This document shows, piece by piece, positions 55,399-64,000 of a stretch of DNA of 64,000 bases. Position numbers and translations under genes: made by a program. A model generated the notes under the pieces. That model was not told the origin of the DNA and made no database searches. It was given only the letters and a program-made list of their open reading frames with translations. How positions within the stretch are numbered: the first letter of the stretch is position 1; each line of letters starts with the position of its first letter. The DNA is from Williamsia sp. 1135. GTDB taxonomy: Bacteria; Actinomycetota; Actinomycetes; Mycobacteriales; Mycobacteriaceae. The stretch covers positions 113,458 through 177,457 of the forward strand of contig NZ_MJEI01000102.1 in the NCBI RefSeq assembly GCF_002095395.1, written 5' to 3'.

Positions 55399-55632
55399 CG
55401 TTGTCCTGCCTCGTTGGCGGCACGGGAACCGCAAGGTCGAGCATGTGTCACCCGTGAGCCGGCCGCGTCATCTCGAACGAATGAGATCGGTCCGGCACGG
55501 AGAGGGTCCGAGGGAACGTCGTCGAGGATGTCGAGAATGTCGCGTCGGACACCCATCCGATCCCGTGGGCGGCTCCGAATGGTTTGAGCACCCTTTGGTA
55601 ACTGGACTTACGCCGGACACGGAGAACGTCAG

Positions 55633-56745
55633 ATGATGTCGATAGACCAGCACGCGGCGCCGATCACAAACGACCTGGTCGAGGAGCGAAACCGTACGAT
55701 CTTGGCCTCCGTGGGCGACGTCTTGACCACGCACGTCACCGGCCACTCGGTGGCGATGGGCGAGATGAGCGCCGAGGTCACGTCGCTGACAGCAGCGATC
55801 GTGGACATGCTCGGGCGTGGGAAGCGGATCCGCGCTCAGTTCTGTATGTGGGGGTCGTACGGCGCGACCGGAGGCGAGCTGGTCGAGGGTGTCCCCGAGA
55901 TCGCCGCGGCCATCGAGCTCTTCCATCTCGCCGCCTTGGTCCATGACGACCTGATGGACAGCAGCGACACCCGTCGCGGGCTCCCCACGGTGCACCGTCA
56001 GTTCGCCGACGGGCACACCCGCGAGCAGCGACTCGGGGACGCCGACAACCACGGATCCGCGGCCGCCATCCTGGTGGGTGACATGCTGCTGTCGTGGTCC
56101 GACGACCTGGCCGCGATGTCCACCGACTCGCTGGACTCCCGGACACGTCGCACTGTCCGTGCCATGTGGTCGCGGATGCGCGACGAGGCCTACGCCGGTC
56201 AGTACTTGGACATGCTGAGCCAAACCGAGGTCAGCACCTCGCGCCGGCGCACCGACCTCATCCTCGAACTCAAGAGCGCGAAGTACACGATCAGCCATCC
56301 TCTTCGTCTCGGCGCCGCCATCGCCGGAGGCGACGACGAACTACTGCACCTCTATGACCAGATCGGACTGACCGCCGGCGCAGCCTTCCAGCTTCGCGAT
56401 GACCTTCTCGGTGTCTTCGGCGATCCGCAGGTCACCGGCAAGCCCGCCGTCGATGACATCCGGGAGGGCAAACGCACCCTCCTGATGGCCGTGGCCGAAT
56501 CCCGGGCCGGCGACTCACAGAAGCAAGTACTCCGGCACGCTCTCGGTAATCCGGCAGTCGGGGACGCCGATCTCGAAGCAGTGCGGTCGGTGCTCACAGA
56601 CACGGGGGCCGACGAAGCTGTCGAGGACAGAATCCGCGAGCTGACGGACAACGCCATGGAGATCCTGGAATACCTGCCTGTCGACGAGCTCACCCGGACC
56701 GCACTGACCGGTTTGATAGAAAGGTGTGTGTGGCGCCGCTCCTGA
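55633..56745 (+). CDS. crtE: geranylgeranyl diphosphate synthase
   Basis: 370 residues. Both aspartate-rich motifs of trans-prenyltransferases are present: LVHDDLMDSSDTRRG (FARM) and QLRDDLLGVFGD (SARM). The GGKRIRAQFC-like block reads GRGKRIRAQFCMW and KSAKYTISHPLRLGA follows. It makes C20 diphosphate, feeding carotenoids, from isopentenyl diphosphate. ATG 55633 or 55636; GGAGAA is about 10 bases upstream. It converges on the crtI gene and is the supply enzyme for it. Confidence 0.92.
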   Translation: MMSIDQHAAPITNDLVEERNRTILASVGDVLTTHVTGHSVAMGEMSAEVTSLTAAIVDMLGRGKRIRAQFCMWGSYGATGGELVEGVPEIAAAIELFHLAALVHDDLMDSSDTRRGLPTVHRQFADGHTREQRLGDADNHGSAAAILVGDMLLSWSDDLAAMSTDSLDSRTRRTVRAMWSRMRDEAYAGQYLDMLSQTEVSTSRRRTDLILELKSAKYTISHPLRLGAAIAGGDDELLHLYDQIGLTAGAAFQLRDDLLGVFGDPQVTGKPAVDDIREGKRTLLMAVAESRAGDSQKQVLRHALGNPAVGDADLEAVRSVLTDTGADEAVEDRIRELTDNAMEILEYLPVDELTRTALTGLIERCVWRRS

Positions 56746-56800
56746 CGGGTCGCCGTCGAGACCGGGTCGAACCGCGGACGCCGTTCCGCCGGTTCAGGAT

Positions 56801-58384
56801 TCAGCTCGACGGGCCGACCGAGCGATCACCCTTCAGCCGCTTGCGAATCAGTTCTGCACTGATCAAACACATCGGCAAACCGATACCGGGACGGGTGCTC
56901 GATCCGGCGTAGAACAAACCCTCGACCTTGCGTGACCGGTTGGTCGCCCGCAGGAACGCACTCTGGCGCAACGTGTGTGCCGGGCCGAGCGCGCCACCTG
57001 ACCACGAGTTGACGTTGTCGACGAAGTCGGCCGGACCCACCGAGCGCCGCACCACGACCCGTTCGGCAAGATCTGGGATGTGCGCCCATTCCGCCACGGT
57101 CTCGATCGCTTGGTCGACCACCTTCTCGACGTCGGGAGCGCCCATGCCGTCCACTCCCCCGCGCCCGAGACCAGGATCCGGGGGTGAGGGCACCAAGATG
57201 AAGAGGTTCTCGTGATCGGCGGGGGCAACCGAATCGTCCGTGGCGGACGGCCTGCACACGTACAGCGATGCCGGATCGGGCATGTGCGTCGGTGACTCGA
57301 AGATCGCGTCGAAGTTCGTTGTCCAATCGTCGGTGAAGAACAGCGAATGATGAGCCAGTTCGGGGACACTGCCCTGCACACCGAGATAGGCCAGCACCGC
57401 GCCCGGTCCCGATGTTGCCTTGTCCCACCACTTCTCCGGGAAGGTCTGCAGATTCGTGGGCAGCAGCCGGGTCTCCACGTGGTGCAGATCGGCTGCTCCG
57501 ATGACGATGTCGGCGGAGACGTCCCGTTCTCCGCCACTGTGATCGCGCACTCTGACGCCGGTCACCTCACTGCGCCTGCGCCCCTTTCCAGAGCGACCCT
57601 GCCGGGCACGCGTGAGAATCGCGGTCGCGGATGTTCCGGTGTGCACCCTCACCCCGTTCTCAGTGGCAAGACGGGCCAACGCATCGACGAATGTCGTGAA
57701 ACCGCCTTGCGGATAACGGACTCCGTCGGCCAGGTCGAGCCAGCTCATCAGGTGATAGATCGAAGGCGTGCGCTCGGGAGACGAGCCGAGGAACACAGCT
57801 GGATACCCGAGAACCTGCTGCAATCTCCGGTCGGAGAACCGTTGCGAGACAAAAGCCTCGAGCGACTTCGTGAGCAGTACCGCCAGCTTCGGGGCGTTGC
57901 GCAGGACGTCCACACCGAGAAATGCACGCGGAGAATCGAAACTGGTGTAGAGGAATCGCTTGACGGCGATGTCGTACGCCTCGCGCGCTGAGTCGAGGTA
58001 CGAGGTCAGGCCGGCGCCGGCGCCGGGTTCGATGCTCTCGAATAGGGCCCGGTTCCGTTCTTCGTCACCCTCGATGTCGATCTTCTCGTCTACGCCCTCG
58101 AAGAACACGCGATACCCAGGGTCCAGGCGCACCAGACTCACCTGTTCAGCTGTGGTCGTGCCGAGCAGCTCGAAGAAATGGTCGAAGACATCGGGCATCA
58201 GCCACCAGGAAGGTCCGGTGTCGAATCGAAAGCCCTCGTGCTCCCATGAGCCGGCCCGGCCGCCCAGGTCGTCGTTCTTCTCCACTAGGTCGACGTCGTG
58301 CCCATCGCGGGCGAGCAGTGCGGCCGTCGCCAAACCTGCGACACCACCACCGATGACGACGACCTTTTTCGATGATGCCGTCAC
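56801..58384 (-). CDS. crtI: phytoene desaturase
   Basis: 527 residues, normal for CrtI. N-terminal FAD-binding VVVIGGGVAGLATAALLARDGHDVDLVEKNDDLGGRAGSWEHEGFRFDTGPSWWLMP and the C-terminal signature VEGLFYAGSSTRPGIGLPMCLISAELIRKRL are intact. It turns phytoene into lycopene (3 or 4 desaturations). It overlaps crtB by four bases (ATGA) so the two are coupled. Confidence 0.94.
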   Translation of the reverse strand: MTASSKKVVVIGGGVAGLATAALLARDGHDVDLVEKNDDLGGRAGSWEHEGFRFDTGPSWWLMPDVFDHFFELLGTTTAEQVSLVRLDPGYRVFFEGVDEKIDIEGDEERNRALFESIEPGAGAGLTSYLDSAREAYDIAVKRFLYTSFDSPRAFLGVDVLRNAPKLAVLLTKSLEAFVSQRFSDRRLQQVLGYPAVFLGSSPERTPSIYHLMSWLDLADGVRYPQGGFTTFVDALARLATENGVRVHTGTSATAILTRARQGRSGKGRRRSEVTGVRVRDHSGGERDVSADIVIGAADLHHVETRLLPTNLQTFPEKWWDKATSGPGAVLAYLGVQGSVPELAHHSLFFTDDWTTNFDAIFESPTHMPDPASLYVCRPSATDDSVAPADHENLFILVPSPPDPGLGRGGVDGMGAPDVEKVVDQAIETVAEWAHIPDLAERVVVRRSVGPADFVDNVNSWSGGALGPAHTLRQSAFLRATNRSRKVEGLFYAGSSTRPGIGLPMCLISAELIRKRLKGDRSVGPSS

Positions 58385-59331
58385 GACCGTCCGTACTCCT
58401 TCGTCAGATCACTCGAATGGATGAGCGCATGCGCACTTGCGAGTTGTGGTCGGCCGCGGCGAAGTGCGGCCGCGGCAGCGATGCGCGCCTTCTCAGGGGT
58501 GGGCACTCGCACCCTGTCTCGCCGGGCGTCGGCCGCCGAGGTCGCCCGCAGCCGCGCTGTCAGTTCAGCGAACAGATCGTGCGCCGTGCACACCGCCACG
58601 CGGCAACCGCGCGGCAGCTGGGCTATGGCCTCGGCGCTTGCGGTCAGGTCCATGTCGATGTCGTCGAGCCAGCTGCTCCAGATCTCTTCGTCGAGGTCAT
58701 CTGGCCGAAGACCGACGAGGTACTGACGTCCCAGTCCGTCGCTGTCGTCACCGAAGTCTCGTAGGAAGTTGATCTTCTGGAAGGCCGCACCGAGTCGTCG
58801 GGCCCCGGGCGCCAGTTCTTCGTAGCGCGCCGACGGATTCCGCTCACCGGCGACGAAAGCACGCAGACACATCAGGCCGACCACCTCTGCAGAGCCGTAG
58901 ATGTACGTGGCGAGACTGGTGAAGTCGTGCTTCGTGCGCTGGAGGTCGGTCCGCATCGAGTCGAAGAACGGCGCGATCAAGGATTCGTCGATGCCGACGC
59001 GACGCGCGCTGCGGGCGAATGCATGGACCACCAGGTTGGCGCTAGAACCCGTCTCGATCGCCGAGTAGGTCTCCTGCTCGAACTTGTCGAGTTCGACCAG
59101 CCGATCCGCACCGTCCTGGCCGGGCCGAGGCGCGTCGACCACCTCGTCGGCAACCCGAACCAGCGCATAGATGTTGCACACGTCTTGGCGGACCTGTCCG
59201 CGCAACATGCGCGTCGCCAGGCCAAACGATGTCGAGTAGTGCCGGATCACCAACGCGGCGCTCGCATCGGCGGCCGCATCGTAACGCCGATACGGCTGTA
59301 GCGCGTCTACGCGCCCTCGTGTTCGCATCAT
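58381..59331 (-). CDS. crtB: phytoene synthase
   Basis: 316 residues from ATG 59331 (ATG 59382 is an alternative). Squalene/phytoene synthase motifs: RVADEVVDAPRPGQD, with the acidic D-x3-D, and INFLRDFGDDSDGLGRQYL. YGSAEVVGLMCLRAF is the conserved helix before it. It condenses two geranylgeranyl diphosphates into phytoene. First gene of crtBI, divergent from the RluA gene. No cyclase, C50 elongase (crtEb) or ketolase is in the window. Confidence 0.93.
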   Translation of the reverse strand: MMRTRGRVDALQPYRRYDAAADASAALVIRHYSTSFGLATRMLRGQVRQDVCNIYALVRVADEVVDAPRPGQDGADRLVELDKFEQETYSAIETGSSANLVVHAFARSARRVGIDESLIAPFFDSMRTDLQRTKHDFTSLATYIYGSAEVVGLMCLRAFVAGERNPSARYEELAPGARRLGAAFQKINFLRDFGDDSDGLGRQYLVGLRPDDLDEEIWSSWLDDIDMDLTASAEAIAQLPRGCRVAVCTAHDLFAELTARLRATSAADARRDRVRVPTPEKARIAAAAALRRGRPQLASAHALIHSSDLTKEYGRS

Positions 59332-59434
59332 CCCGACCAGTCCTCGCCTTCTGTCAGCAGCTGAGTACTCCTTGACCTGCATTCGGAACCGAGGACGGTT
59401 CGGATGGCTCCGCGGCCGGTGACAGAATGACCAG

Positions 59435-60424
59435 ATGCCGATGCCCTCGCCGCTACCCGTCAGGAACGGGGTCGGCGCAACAAGGCTGCGCATCCCGACC
59501 GCCGGACCGTGGACGACTGTCGCCGAGTTCATGGTCGCAACTTTCAGCCACCTGGACGCCGGCGACCTGCACCGCCGGTTCGACCGCGGCGAGATAGTCG
59601 GCTCCGACGGCCATCCGATCGACCGCAGCACACCACTGGGCGCGGATCCATTCGTCTGGTACTACCGCGATCTCCCGGCCGAGACGCCGGTGTCCTCGCA
59701 AGAGGAGATCCTGCACATCAACGACGATCTGGTCGTGATCGACAAGCCACACTTCCTCTCGACCACTCCCGGCGGGCGATACCTGAAGGAGACGGCGCTG
59801 GTCCGGCTCCGGACCCGTCTCGACAATCCGGACCTGGTGCCCATGCATCGCCTCGATCGCGCGACAGCGGGGGTGTTGATGTTCTCGGCCCGGCGCGCCA
59901 CCCGCGGTGCATACCAGTCTCTGTTCGAACAGCGTCAGGTCACCAAGGTGTATGAAGCTGTCTCGGCACTTCCGCCAGGGTGGGACGCCGATGCACCGTC
60001 GCTCGCCGGACACTCGGTGCCTGTCACCTACCGCAACCACATCGCCTCGCGCAGCGGCGTGCTGCGGGTGGTGATCGACGACGCACTCGCACCCAATTCC
60101 GAGACGGTGATCGAGGTCCGAGGGTCCGGCATCAGCGCCTCCGGTCGCGCAGTTCTGCACACACTTCTTCGCCCGCATACGGGCCGTCGGCACCAATTGA
60201 GAGTGCATCTGGCCGCACTCGGTATCGGAATTCTCGGTGACACCTGGTATCCCGACTTGCTGGCCGAGGCACCGGACGACCACTCACTCCCGATGCAATT
60301 GCTCGCTCGCGAACTGCAATTCACCGATCCGCTGTCGGGACTGCCGCGGACGTTCATCACCCGTCGGACTCTGCTCGAGGCACCCGTTTGCCTGACACCG
60401 GCACGCGACGTATCTGATTGGTGA
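59435..60424 (+). CDS. RluA-family pseudouridine synthase
   Basis: 329 residues. Catalytic aspartate in PMHRLDRATAGVLMFS. The C-terminal RLLKPHTGRTHQLRVHLAALG-like motif reads LLRPHTGRRHQLRVHLAALGIGILGD. Modifies uridine in rRNA or tRNA. Residues about 25-80 are not an S4-type RNA-binding domain, so it is closer to the RluA/short RluD types. Divergent from crtB over about 100 bp. Confidence 0.92.
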   Translation: MPMPSPLPVRNGVGATRLRIPTAGPWTTVAEFMVATFSHLDAGDLHRRFDRGEIVGSDGHPIDRSTPLGADPFVWYYRDLPAETPVSSQEEILHINDDLVVIDKPHFLSTTPGGRYLKETALVRLRTRLDNPDLVPMHRLDRATAGVLMFSARRATRGAYQSLFEQRQVTKVYEAVSALPPGWDADAPSLAGHSVPVTYRNHIASRSGVLRVVIDDALAPNSETVIEVRGSGISASGRAVLHTLLRPHTGRRHQLRVHLAALGIGILGDTWYPDLLAEAPDDHSLPMQLLARELQFTDPLSGLPRTFITRRTLLEAPVCLTPARDVSDW

Positions 60425-60441
60425 AATTTGCAGCAGACCGA

Positions 60442-60457
60442 CGTAAGTCGGGTTAGC
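60442..60457 (+). promoter_or_regulatory. 16-nt motif shared upstream of both permease genes
   Basis: CGTAAGTCGGGTTAGC, 62-78 bp before permease 2's start. Same as 49150-49165 (minus strand) before permease 1. The sequence that follows is also partly conserved (CGACGTTCCG, GGAATGCC). Confidence 0.5.
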
Positions 60458-60519
60458 ATTCTTTCGACGTTCCGCTCAGCAGCCCGGAATGCCTTCACCC
60501 GATGATTGAGGTATTCCGC

Positions 60520-62004
60520 GTGTCGACACCCCTCACTGACGACTCCCAAGCCGAACCGCCGTCTTCCGCACAGGACTCGGGCCCGGAGTTGCAGCGCACC
60601 CTCGGCGGTTTCCAGGTCTTCGCCATTTCTTTCGCATTCATCTCCGTAGCCGTGGGCATCTTCGGGACATATGGCGAATTGCTGGTGACCGCGGGTCCTG
60701 TCGGGATGTGGCTGTGGTTGATCGCTGTGGTCGGCCAAACCCTGGTGGCTCTCGTCGTCGCCCAGTTCGCTGCCCGCATAGCACTGAGCGGGTCGTCCTA
60801 TCAATGGGCCTCACGACTGGCCAACCCTAAGGTCGGCTGGCTCTTCGGGTGGCTCACCTTCTGGTTCCTTGCCACCGCGGTCGTCGCCTTGGACAGCGCG
60901 CTGGCCAGTCAGGCATTCATGCCGCTGGTCGGAATGGACGAAAACGAGGACGTCGCCCGGATCATCACCGTGGTCATCCTGATCATCCAGGCAGTCCTGG
61001 TCATCGCGTCCACCCGGCTGCTGGGCCTCATCACCTCGGGCGCTGTCGGTGTCGAGCTGGCCATCGTCGCAATCTTGGTGGTAGCGCTGATCGCGGTCGT
61101 CGCGTTCACCAGCAGCGGTGAGATCAGTAACCTCACCTCACGGGGCGTCACAGCAGGAGACAGCAACTACTTCGCCATCGGCGGCGGTCTCACGGCCGGA
61201 ATGCTCATGGGTCTGACCACCCTGGTGGGCTTCGACTCCGCGGCCAATCTCGCCGAGGAGGCCAAGGACCCGTTTCGGAGCGTGCCGCGTGCCATCGTCG
61301 CATCCGTGGTCGCCGCGGGTGTCGCGGGATTCTTCTTCCTGATCGCACTGACCCTCGCCATCGATGACGTCGACGCCATCAGCAAGAGCGGATCGCCCGT
61401 TGCGGCCATCATCCGCGACCAACTCGGGCCGGTGATGGAACGGATACTGCTGGCCGCCATTGTCTTCGCGATCTTCGGTGCCGGGATGGTCGTCATGGCT
61501 GCGTGTTCGCGTCAGGCGTTCGCAATGGCTCGAGACCGACGATTCCCGGCGCACCGCCTGATGAGCAAGGTCAATCCGCGCACCCAGACACCGATATTCG
61601 CAACCCTGCTCATCCTGGTCGTCGGCGTGGTCTTGCTGGTCGCACTGCCGGGAGACGCGTTGATCAAACTGATCACCGCCTCGACACTGCTGCCCGCACT
61701 CATCTACGGCGCAACCGTCGTCCTCTACCTGGTGGTCCGAAAACGCCTGGAGTACAAGGAAGGAGGGTTCAGTCTCGGACGCTTCGAATTACCGATCGCC
61801 GTGGCGGCCCTCATCTGGGTTGTCTTCGCGTTGTTCGTACTCGTCACCCCCGGTGACTCCACGGCCTCCAACGTCATCGTCGCCGGTCTGATCCTGTTGG
61901 GCGGCATCTACTTCGCCAAGATGATGATCTTCAATCGCGAAGTTCTCGAGACCGAACCGTCCGGTGGCGACGCTGTCGACGCTGTTGTCGAGTCGACCGA
62001 ATGA
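60520..62004 (+). CDS. APC-superfamily amino-acid permease 2
   Basis: 494 residues from GTG 60520, with GAGG at 60507-60510; ATG 60502 is in frame but has no ribosome site. Twelve helices with GTYGELLVTAGPVGMWLW, TLVGFDSAANLAEEAKDPFRSVPRAIVASV and ACSRQAFAMARDRRFPAHRLMSKVNPRTQTPIF. Highly similar to permease 1 along its whole length, down to the FNREVLETEPSGGDAV tail. Probably an amino-acid or amine importer. It overlaps the FAD oxidase gene by four bases (ATGA), so the pair should act on the same compound. Confidence 0.9.
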   Translation: MSTPLTDDSQAEPPSSAQDSGPELQRTLGGFQVFAISFAFISVAVGIFGTYGELLVTAGPVGMWLWLIAVVGQTLVALVVAQFAARIALSGSSYQWASRLANPKVGWLFGWLTFWFLATAVVALDSALASQAFMPLVGMDENEDVARIITVVILIIQAVLVIASTRLLGLITSGAVGVELAIVAILVVALIAVVAFTSSGEISNLTSRGVTAGDSNYFAIGGGLTAGMLMGLTTLVGFDSAANLAEEAKDPFRSVPRAIVASVVAAGVAGFFFLIALTLAIDDVDAISKSGSPVAAIIRDQLGPVMERILLAAIVFAIFGAGMVVMAACSRQAFAMARDRRFPAHRLMSKVNPRTQTPIFATLLILVVGVVLLVALPGDALIKLITASTLLPALIYGATVVLYLVVRKRLEYKEGGFSLGRFELPIAVAALIWVVFALFVLVTPGDSTASNVIVAGLILLGGIYFAKMMIFNREVLETEPSGGDAVDAVVESTE

Positions 62005-63365
62005 GGCCGCCGAGTTCGTCCTCTGACGCGCTGACCGGCCGAGTCGTCAGGTTCGGCGACGCGGACTACGCAGCGGCCAGCGCCGGTTGGAACCTGCTGT
62101 TCAGCAACGCCCCCCAGGTCATCGTGTATGCCCAGGCGACCACCGACGTCGTCAACGCGCTCGCCTGGTCGCGGCGGCACGAAGTCCCCGTCCGGGTGCG
62201 CAGCGGTGGACACTGCCTCGAAGGCTGGTCCAGTGTCGACGACGGCATCGTGATCGACGTCAGCGAGATGAAGTCCGTATCGCTCGACACGCAGACGCAG
62301 ACGGCGACGGTGGGCGCCGGGCTCAATCAACTCGAAGCCGTAACCGCCTTGGGGCGAGAGGGATTTGCAGCACCGACCGGTACCGAGGGAACCGTCGGTA
62401 CGGTCGGTGCCACCCTGGGCGGCGGTTTCGGCCTGCTGACCCGCATCTTCGGGATGGCTTGTGACAACTTGTTGGCAGCAGAAATCGTGGTTCCTTCCGA
62501 TGACGGCGGCGCCGAGGTGATCGTCGCCGACGAAACGCACCACACAGACCTGCTCTGGGCGCTGCGAGGCGCCGGCAACGGCAATTTCGGGGTCGTCACG
62601 TCGCTGACCTACCGGGTGCATCCGTTGACGCAGACCATCTACATCACAGCGACGTGGCCAGGAATCGACCATCTGCCCGCTGTCTTCGACGTCTGGCAGC
62701 GATCTGCGCCGACGACGGACAGCCGACTGACGAGCCAGATCGAGATCAGCTGCGACGCAGTGCAGGTGCTGGGCGTGCTGGTATCGGGCTCGGAGGCGGA
62801 AGCCTTGGAGCTGCTCGCCCCGATCTTGGCTGTCGGAGCGCCCGAGGTCTCCATGACGGACGCGAGCTGGGTGGACAACTACACGGCGTTCCAGATCCCG
62901 ATCGCAGACGAACCGGCCAACTGGAAGTTCTTGTCCCAGTTCGCGTCGACACCATTCCCCCGAGAGGCAATCGATCTGATCTGCACCTTCATCTCGACGG
63001 CTCCTACGCCGCTGTGCAACTACTTCGCGAACGCATTCGGCGGCGAGGTCGTGCATTCCGAACCGGCGGGCGGGTCGGCGTTCGCGCACCGCAATGCGTT
63101 ATTCTACGCGGAGCCGGGCGCGGGCTGGGGCGTCCGGGGCGGGTCGTCCTCGTCCGACGACCCTCTGGCGCCTGCGTGCTTGCAGTGGGTCGCGGACTTC
63201 CATGAGGCACTGGCGCCCTATGTGTCTGGGGCATACAGCAACGTCCCCAATGCGGATGCGGTGGATTGGCGAACCGACTACTGGGGCACCGGCGTCGACC
63301 GCCTGAACGCGATCAAGGCCGAATACGACCCACACCAAGTCTTCACTTTCGAGCAAGGATTGTGA
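62001..63365 (+). CDS. covalent-FAD oxidase (berberine-bridge/hexose-oxidase type)
   Basis: 454 residues. RSGGHCLEGWSSVDDGIVIDV carries the FAD-linking histidine, and the FGMACDNLLAAEIV segment has the cysteine that makes the second covalent bond in this family. BBE C-terminal motif is NAIKAEYDPHQVF, with YSNVPN before. It oxidises an alcohol or amine with O2 and produces hydrogen peroxide. No signal peptide. Coupled to permease 2; a substrate such as an amine or amino-alcohol would fit, but this is inference. Confidence 0.88.
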   Translation: MRPPSSSSDALTGRVVRFGDADYAAASAGWNLLFSNAPQVIVYAQATTDVVNALAWSRRHEVPVRVRSGGHCLEGWSSVDDGIVIDVSEMKSVSLDTQTQTATVGAGLNQLEAVTALGREGFAAPTGTEGTVGTVGATLGGGFGLLTRIFGMACDNLLAAEIVVPSDDGGAEVIVADETHHTDLLWALRGAGNGNFGVVTSLTYRVHPLTQTIYITATWPGIDHLPAVFDVWQRSAPTTDSRLTSQIEISCDAVQVLGVLVSGSEAEALELLAPILAVGAPEVSMTDASWVDNYTAFQIPIADEPANWKFLSQFASTPFPREAIDLICTFISTAPTPLCNYFANAFGGEVVHSEPAGGSAFAHRNALFYAEPGAGWGVRGGSSSSDDPLAPACLQWVADFHEALAPYVSGAYSNVPNADAVDWRTDYWGTGVDRLNAIKAEYDPHQVFTFEQGL

Positions 63366-63583
63366 ACACTCCTCCCCAACTCCCCGCCACCGCATCGCGC
63401 ACGCATCTCCGGCGCATACGTTCGGTGCTCGTCGCCGGCGCCAATCTTGCCGGCGCGGACTTCTCGTCCAGGAATATATTTCGAACGGATTTCACTGACG
63501 CCGATCTCACCGGCGCCTCTTTCGCCGGCAGTTTCCATGCCAAATTATCTGGGACAAGATTCGAAGCTGGCGTCGACCGCTAA
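63362..63583 (+). CDS. short pentapeptide-repeat protein, fragment
   Basis: 73 residues from GTG 63362, which overlaps the oxidase stop (TGTGA). Contains A(N/D)LxxADF-type pentapeptide repeats: VAGANLAGADFSSRNIFRTDFTDADLTGASFAGSF. A complete protein of this type normally has many more repeats, so it may be a remnant or a small real protein. Function unknown. Confidence 0.5.
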   Translation: MNTPPQLPATASRTHLRRIRSVLVAGANLAGADFSSRNIFRTDFTDADLTGASFAGSFHAKLSGTRFEAGVDR

Positions 63584-63863
63584 GGAGCTGACGAGCACTG
63601 GACCAAACACCATCGCCAAATGGACCCTGCCGGCCGGTCTCGCAGATACCGTCGCGGCGACCGAGTGCACCCCAGCGTCGGGCAGCGCATTCCCGGCAGG
63701 CGCCACCACCACCGTGAGGTGCGTGGTCGCCGGCGGCGGTGGTACCAAATACGCCAACAAAGGAGAAGGCTTCGGCACCTTCACCGTGACCGTCAGTGCG
63801 TACGAACCACCCGAACCGCCTGCTGGGTCCTCGGGATCATCGGTGGGCGGGCTGTTCGGCTGA
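63537..63863 (+). pseudogene. HYR-domain-like fragment
   Basis: The frame that opens after the pentapeptide repeats reads LPAGLADTVAATECTPASGSAFPAGATTTVRCVV...GFGTFTVTVSAYEPPEPP, which matches the C-terminal half of HYR (hyalin-type Ig) domains, ending in a Gly/Ser tail. It has no signal peptide and starts in another frame inside the pentapeptide gene, so it is probably the tail of an extracellular protein that lost its front. Confidence 0.45.
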
Positions 63864-63897
63864 CACCATCGACCGCAAGTCGGCTTGTCAGGTGCGA

Positions 63898-64000
63898 TCA
63901 ATCCGTTTGCTGGTAGACGTCGGGGATCCCGTCGTGATCGTCGTCGCGTTCTTCATCCTCGCAGATGTTGCGGTAGTGCCGATTTCGAGCGCGCAGCAGA
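63898..64000 (-). CDS. C-terminal end of a protein, 5' end outside window
   Basis: Reading from the window edge leftward, the last 33 residues end in RNRHYRNICEDEERDDDHDGIPDVYQQTD. The DDDHDGIPD motif is a calcium-binding, thrombospondin-3-like or EF-hand loop. Too short to name the protein. Confidence 0.45.
   Translation of the reverse strand, partial: LLRARNRHYRNICEDEERDDDHDGIPDVYQQTD

Noticed and set aside
61908..63089. 393-codon minus-strand ORF
   Set aside because: Shadow of the permease/oxidase genes; low complexity Arg/Gly/His composition typical of antisense GC-rich frames.
1..64000. insertion sequence, prophage or integrative element
   Set aside because: No transposase, integrase, terminal repeats or tRNA attachment site was seen. 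Composition shift near 36.6 kb alone is not enough.
1..64000. tRNA or rRNA genes
   Set aside because: No cloverleaf-like GGTTCGA..CC arm with matching acceptor stem, and no rRNA motifs, noticed on either strand.

Overview
The window is a GC-rich actinobacterial chromosome segment. An Lsr2-family nucleoid protein, DUF5994 and DUF6153 proteins, a LuxR/GAF regulator beside an acyl-CoA synthetase, DUF3556 and DUF1254/DUF1214 proteins and a C50-type or related carotenoid core all fit the order Mycobacteriales (Gordonia, Williamsia or Rhodococcus-like). The genus is inferred from gene content only. No tRNA, rRNA, CRISPR array, transposase or phage gene was seen.

Layout. 0-5.6 kb: end of an MFS exporter, a tandem universal stress protein, a DUF5994 protein with a small upstream ORF, and an acyl-CoA synthetase divergent from its probable LuxR/GAF regulator. 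5.6-11.3 kb: a reductase-like protein, an ABC exporter with a divergent TetR regulator and a clear shared operator, and a broken SulP-carbonic anhydrase gene. 11.4-14.1 kb: a PLP enzyme of the Cys/Met family and an MFS transporter. 14.3-21.4 kb: a catabolic locus of unknown substrate (cytosine-deaminase-like amidohydrolase, GntR/FCD regulator, two isopenicillin-N-synthase-like Fe(II)/2OG oxygenases, and a NitT/TauT-type ABC importer), with three TACATGCA boxes in its divergent promoter. 21.5-27.6 kb: a paired SMR exporter, a secreted lipase-like lipoprotein, and a type III PKS / glycosyltransferase / flavin monooxygenase trio. 27.7-36.3 kb: CGNR regulator and EamA exporter, a pyruvate-dehydrogenase-E1-like protein, a DJ-1/PfpI protein, three tandem AraC regulators and a flavin-dependent oxidoreductase. 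36.3-41.9 kb: Lsr2 homolog and a C-A-T-C NRPS. 42-47.6 kb: a copper-response locus (sensor kinase and response regulator in tail-to-tail orientation, DUF6153, DUF305 and a CopB-type ATPase) with two matching 17-bp copper boxes. 47.6-55.4 kb: amino-acid permease, thiolase-like protein, DUF3556 membrane protein, ferredoxin, FMN-binding protein and DUF1254/1214 protein. 55.6-59.3 kb: carotenoid core crtE, crtI, crtB. 59.4-64 kb: RluA pseudouridine synthase, a second copy of the permease coupled to a covalent-FAD oxidase, and gene fragments.

Two cross-cutting observations matter when reading this annotation. First, seven otherwise well-conserved genes are interrupted by nine small indels and one in-frame stop (ABC exporter, SulP-CA, sensor kinase, permease 1, thiolase, DUF3556, DUF1254/1214); either the sequence has indel errors or this strain is losing these genes. 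Second, several intergenic regions between converging genes hold long nested palindromes, two of them exactly 70 nt, and three genes contain in-frame tandem repeats.
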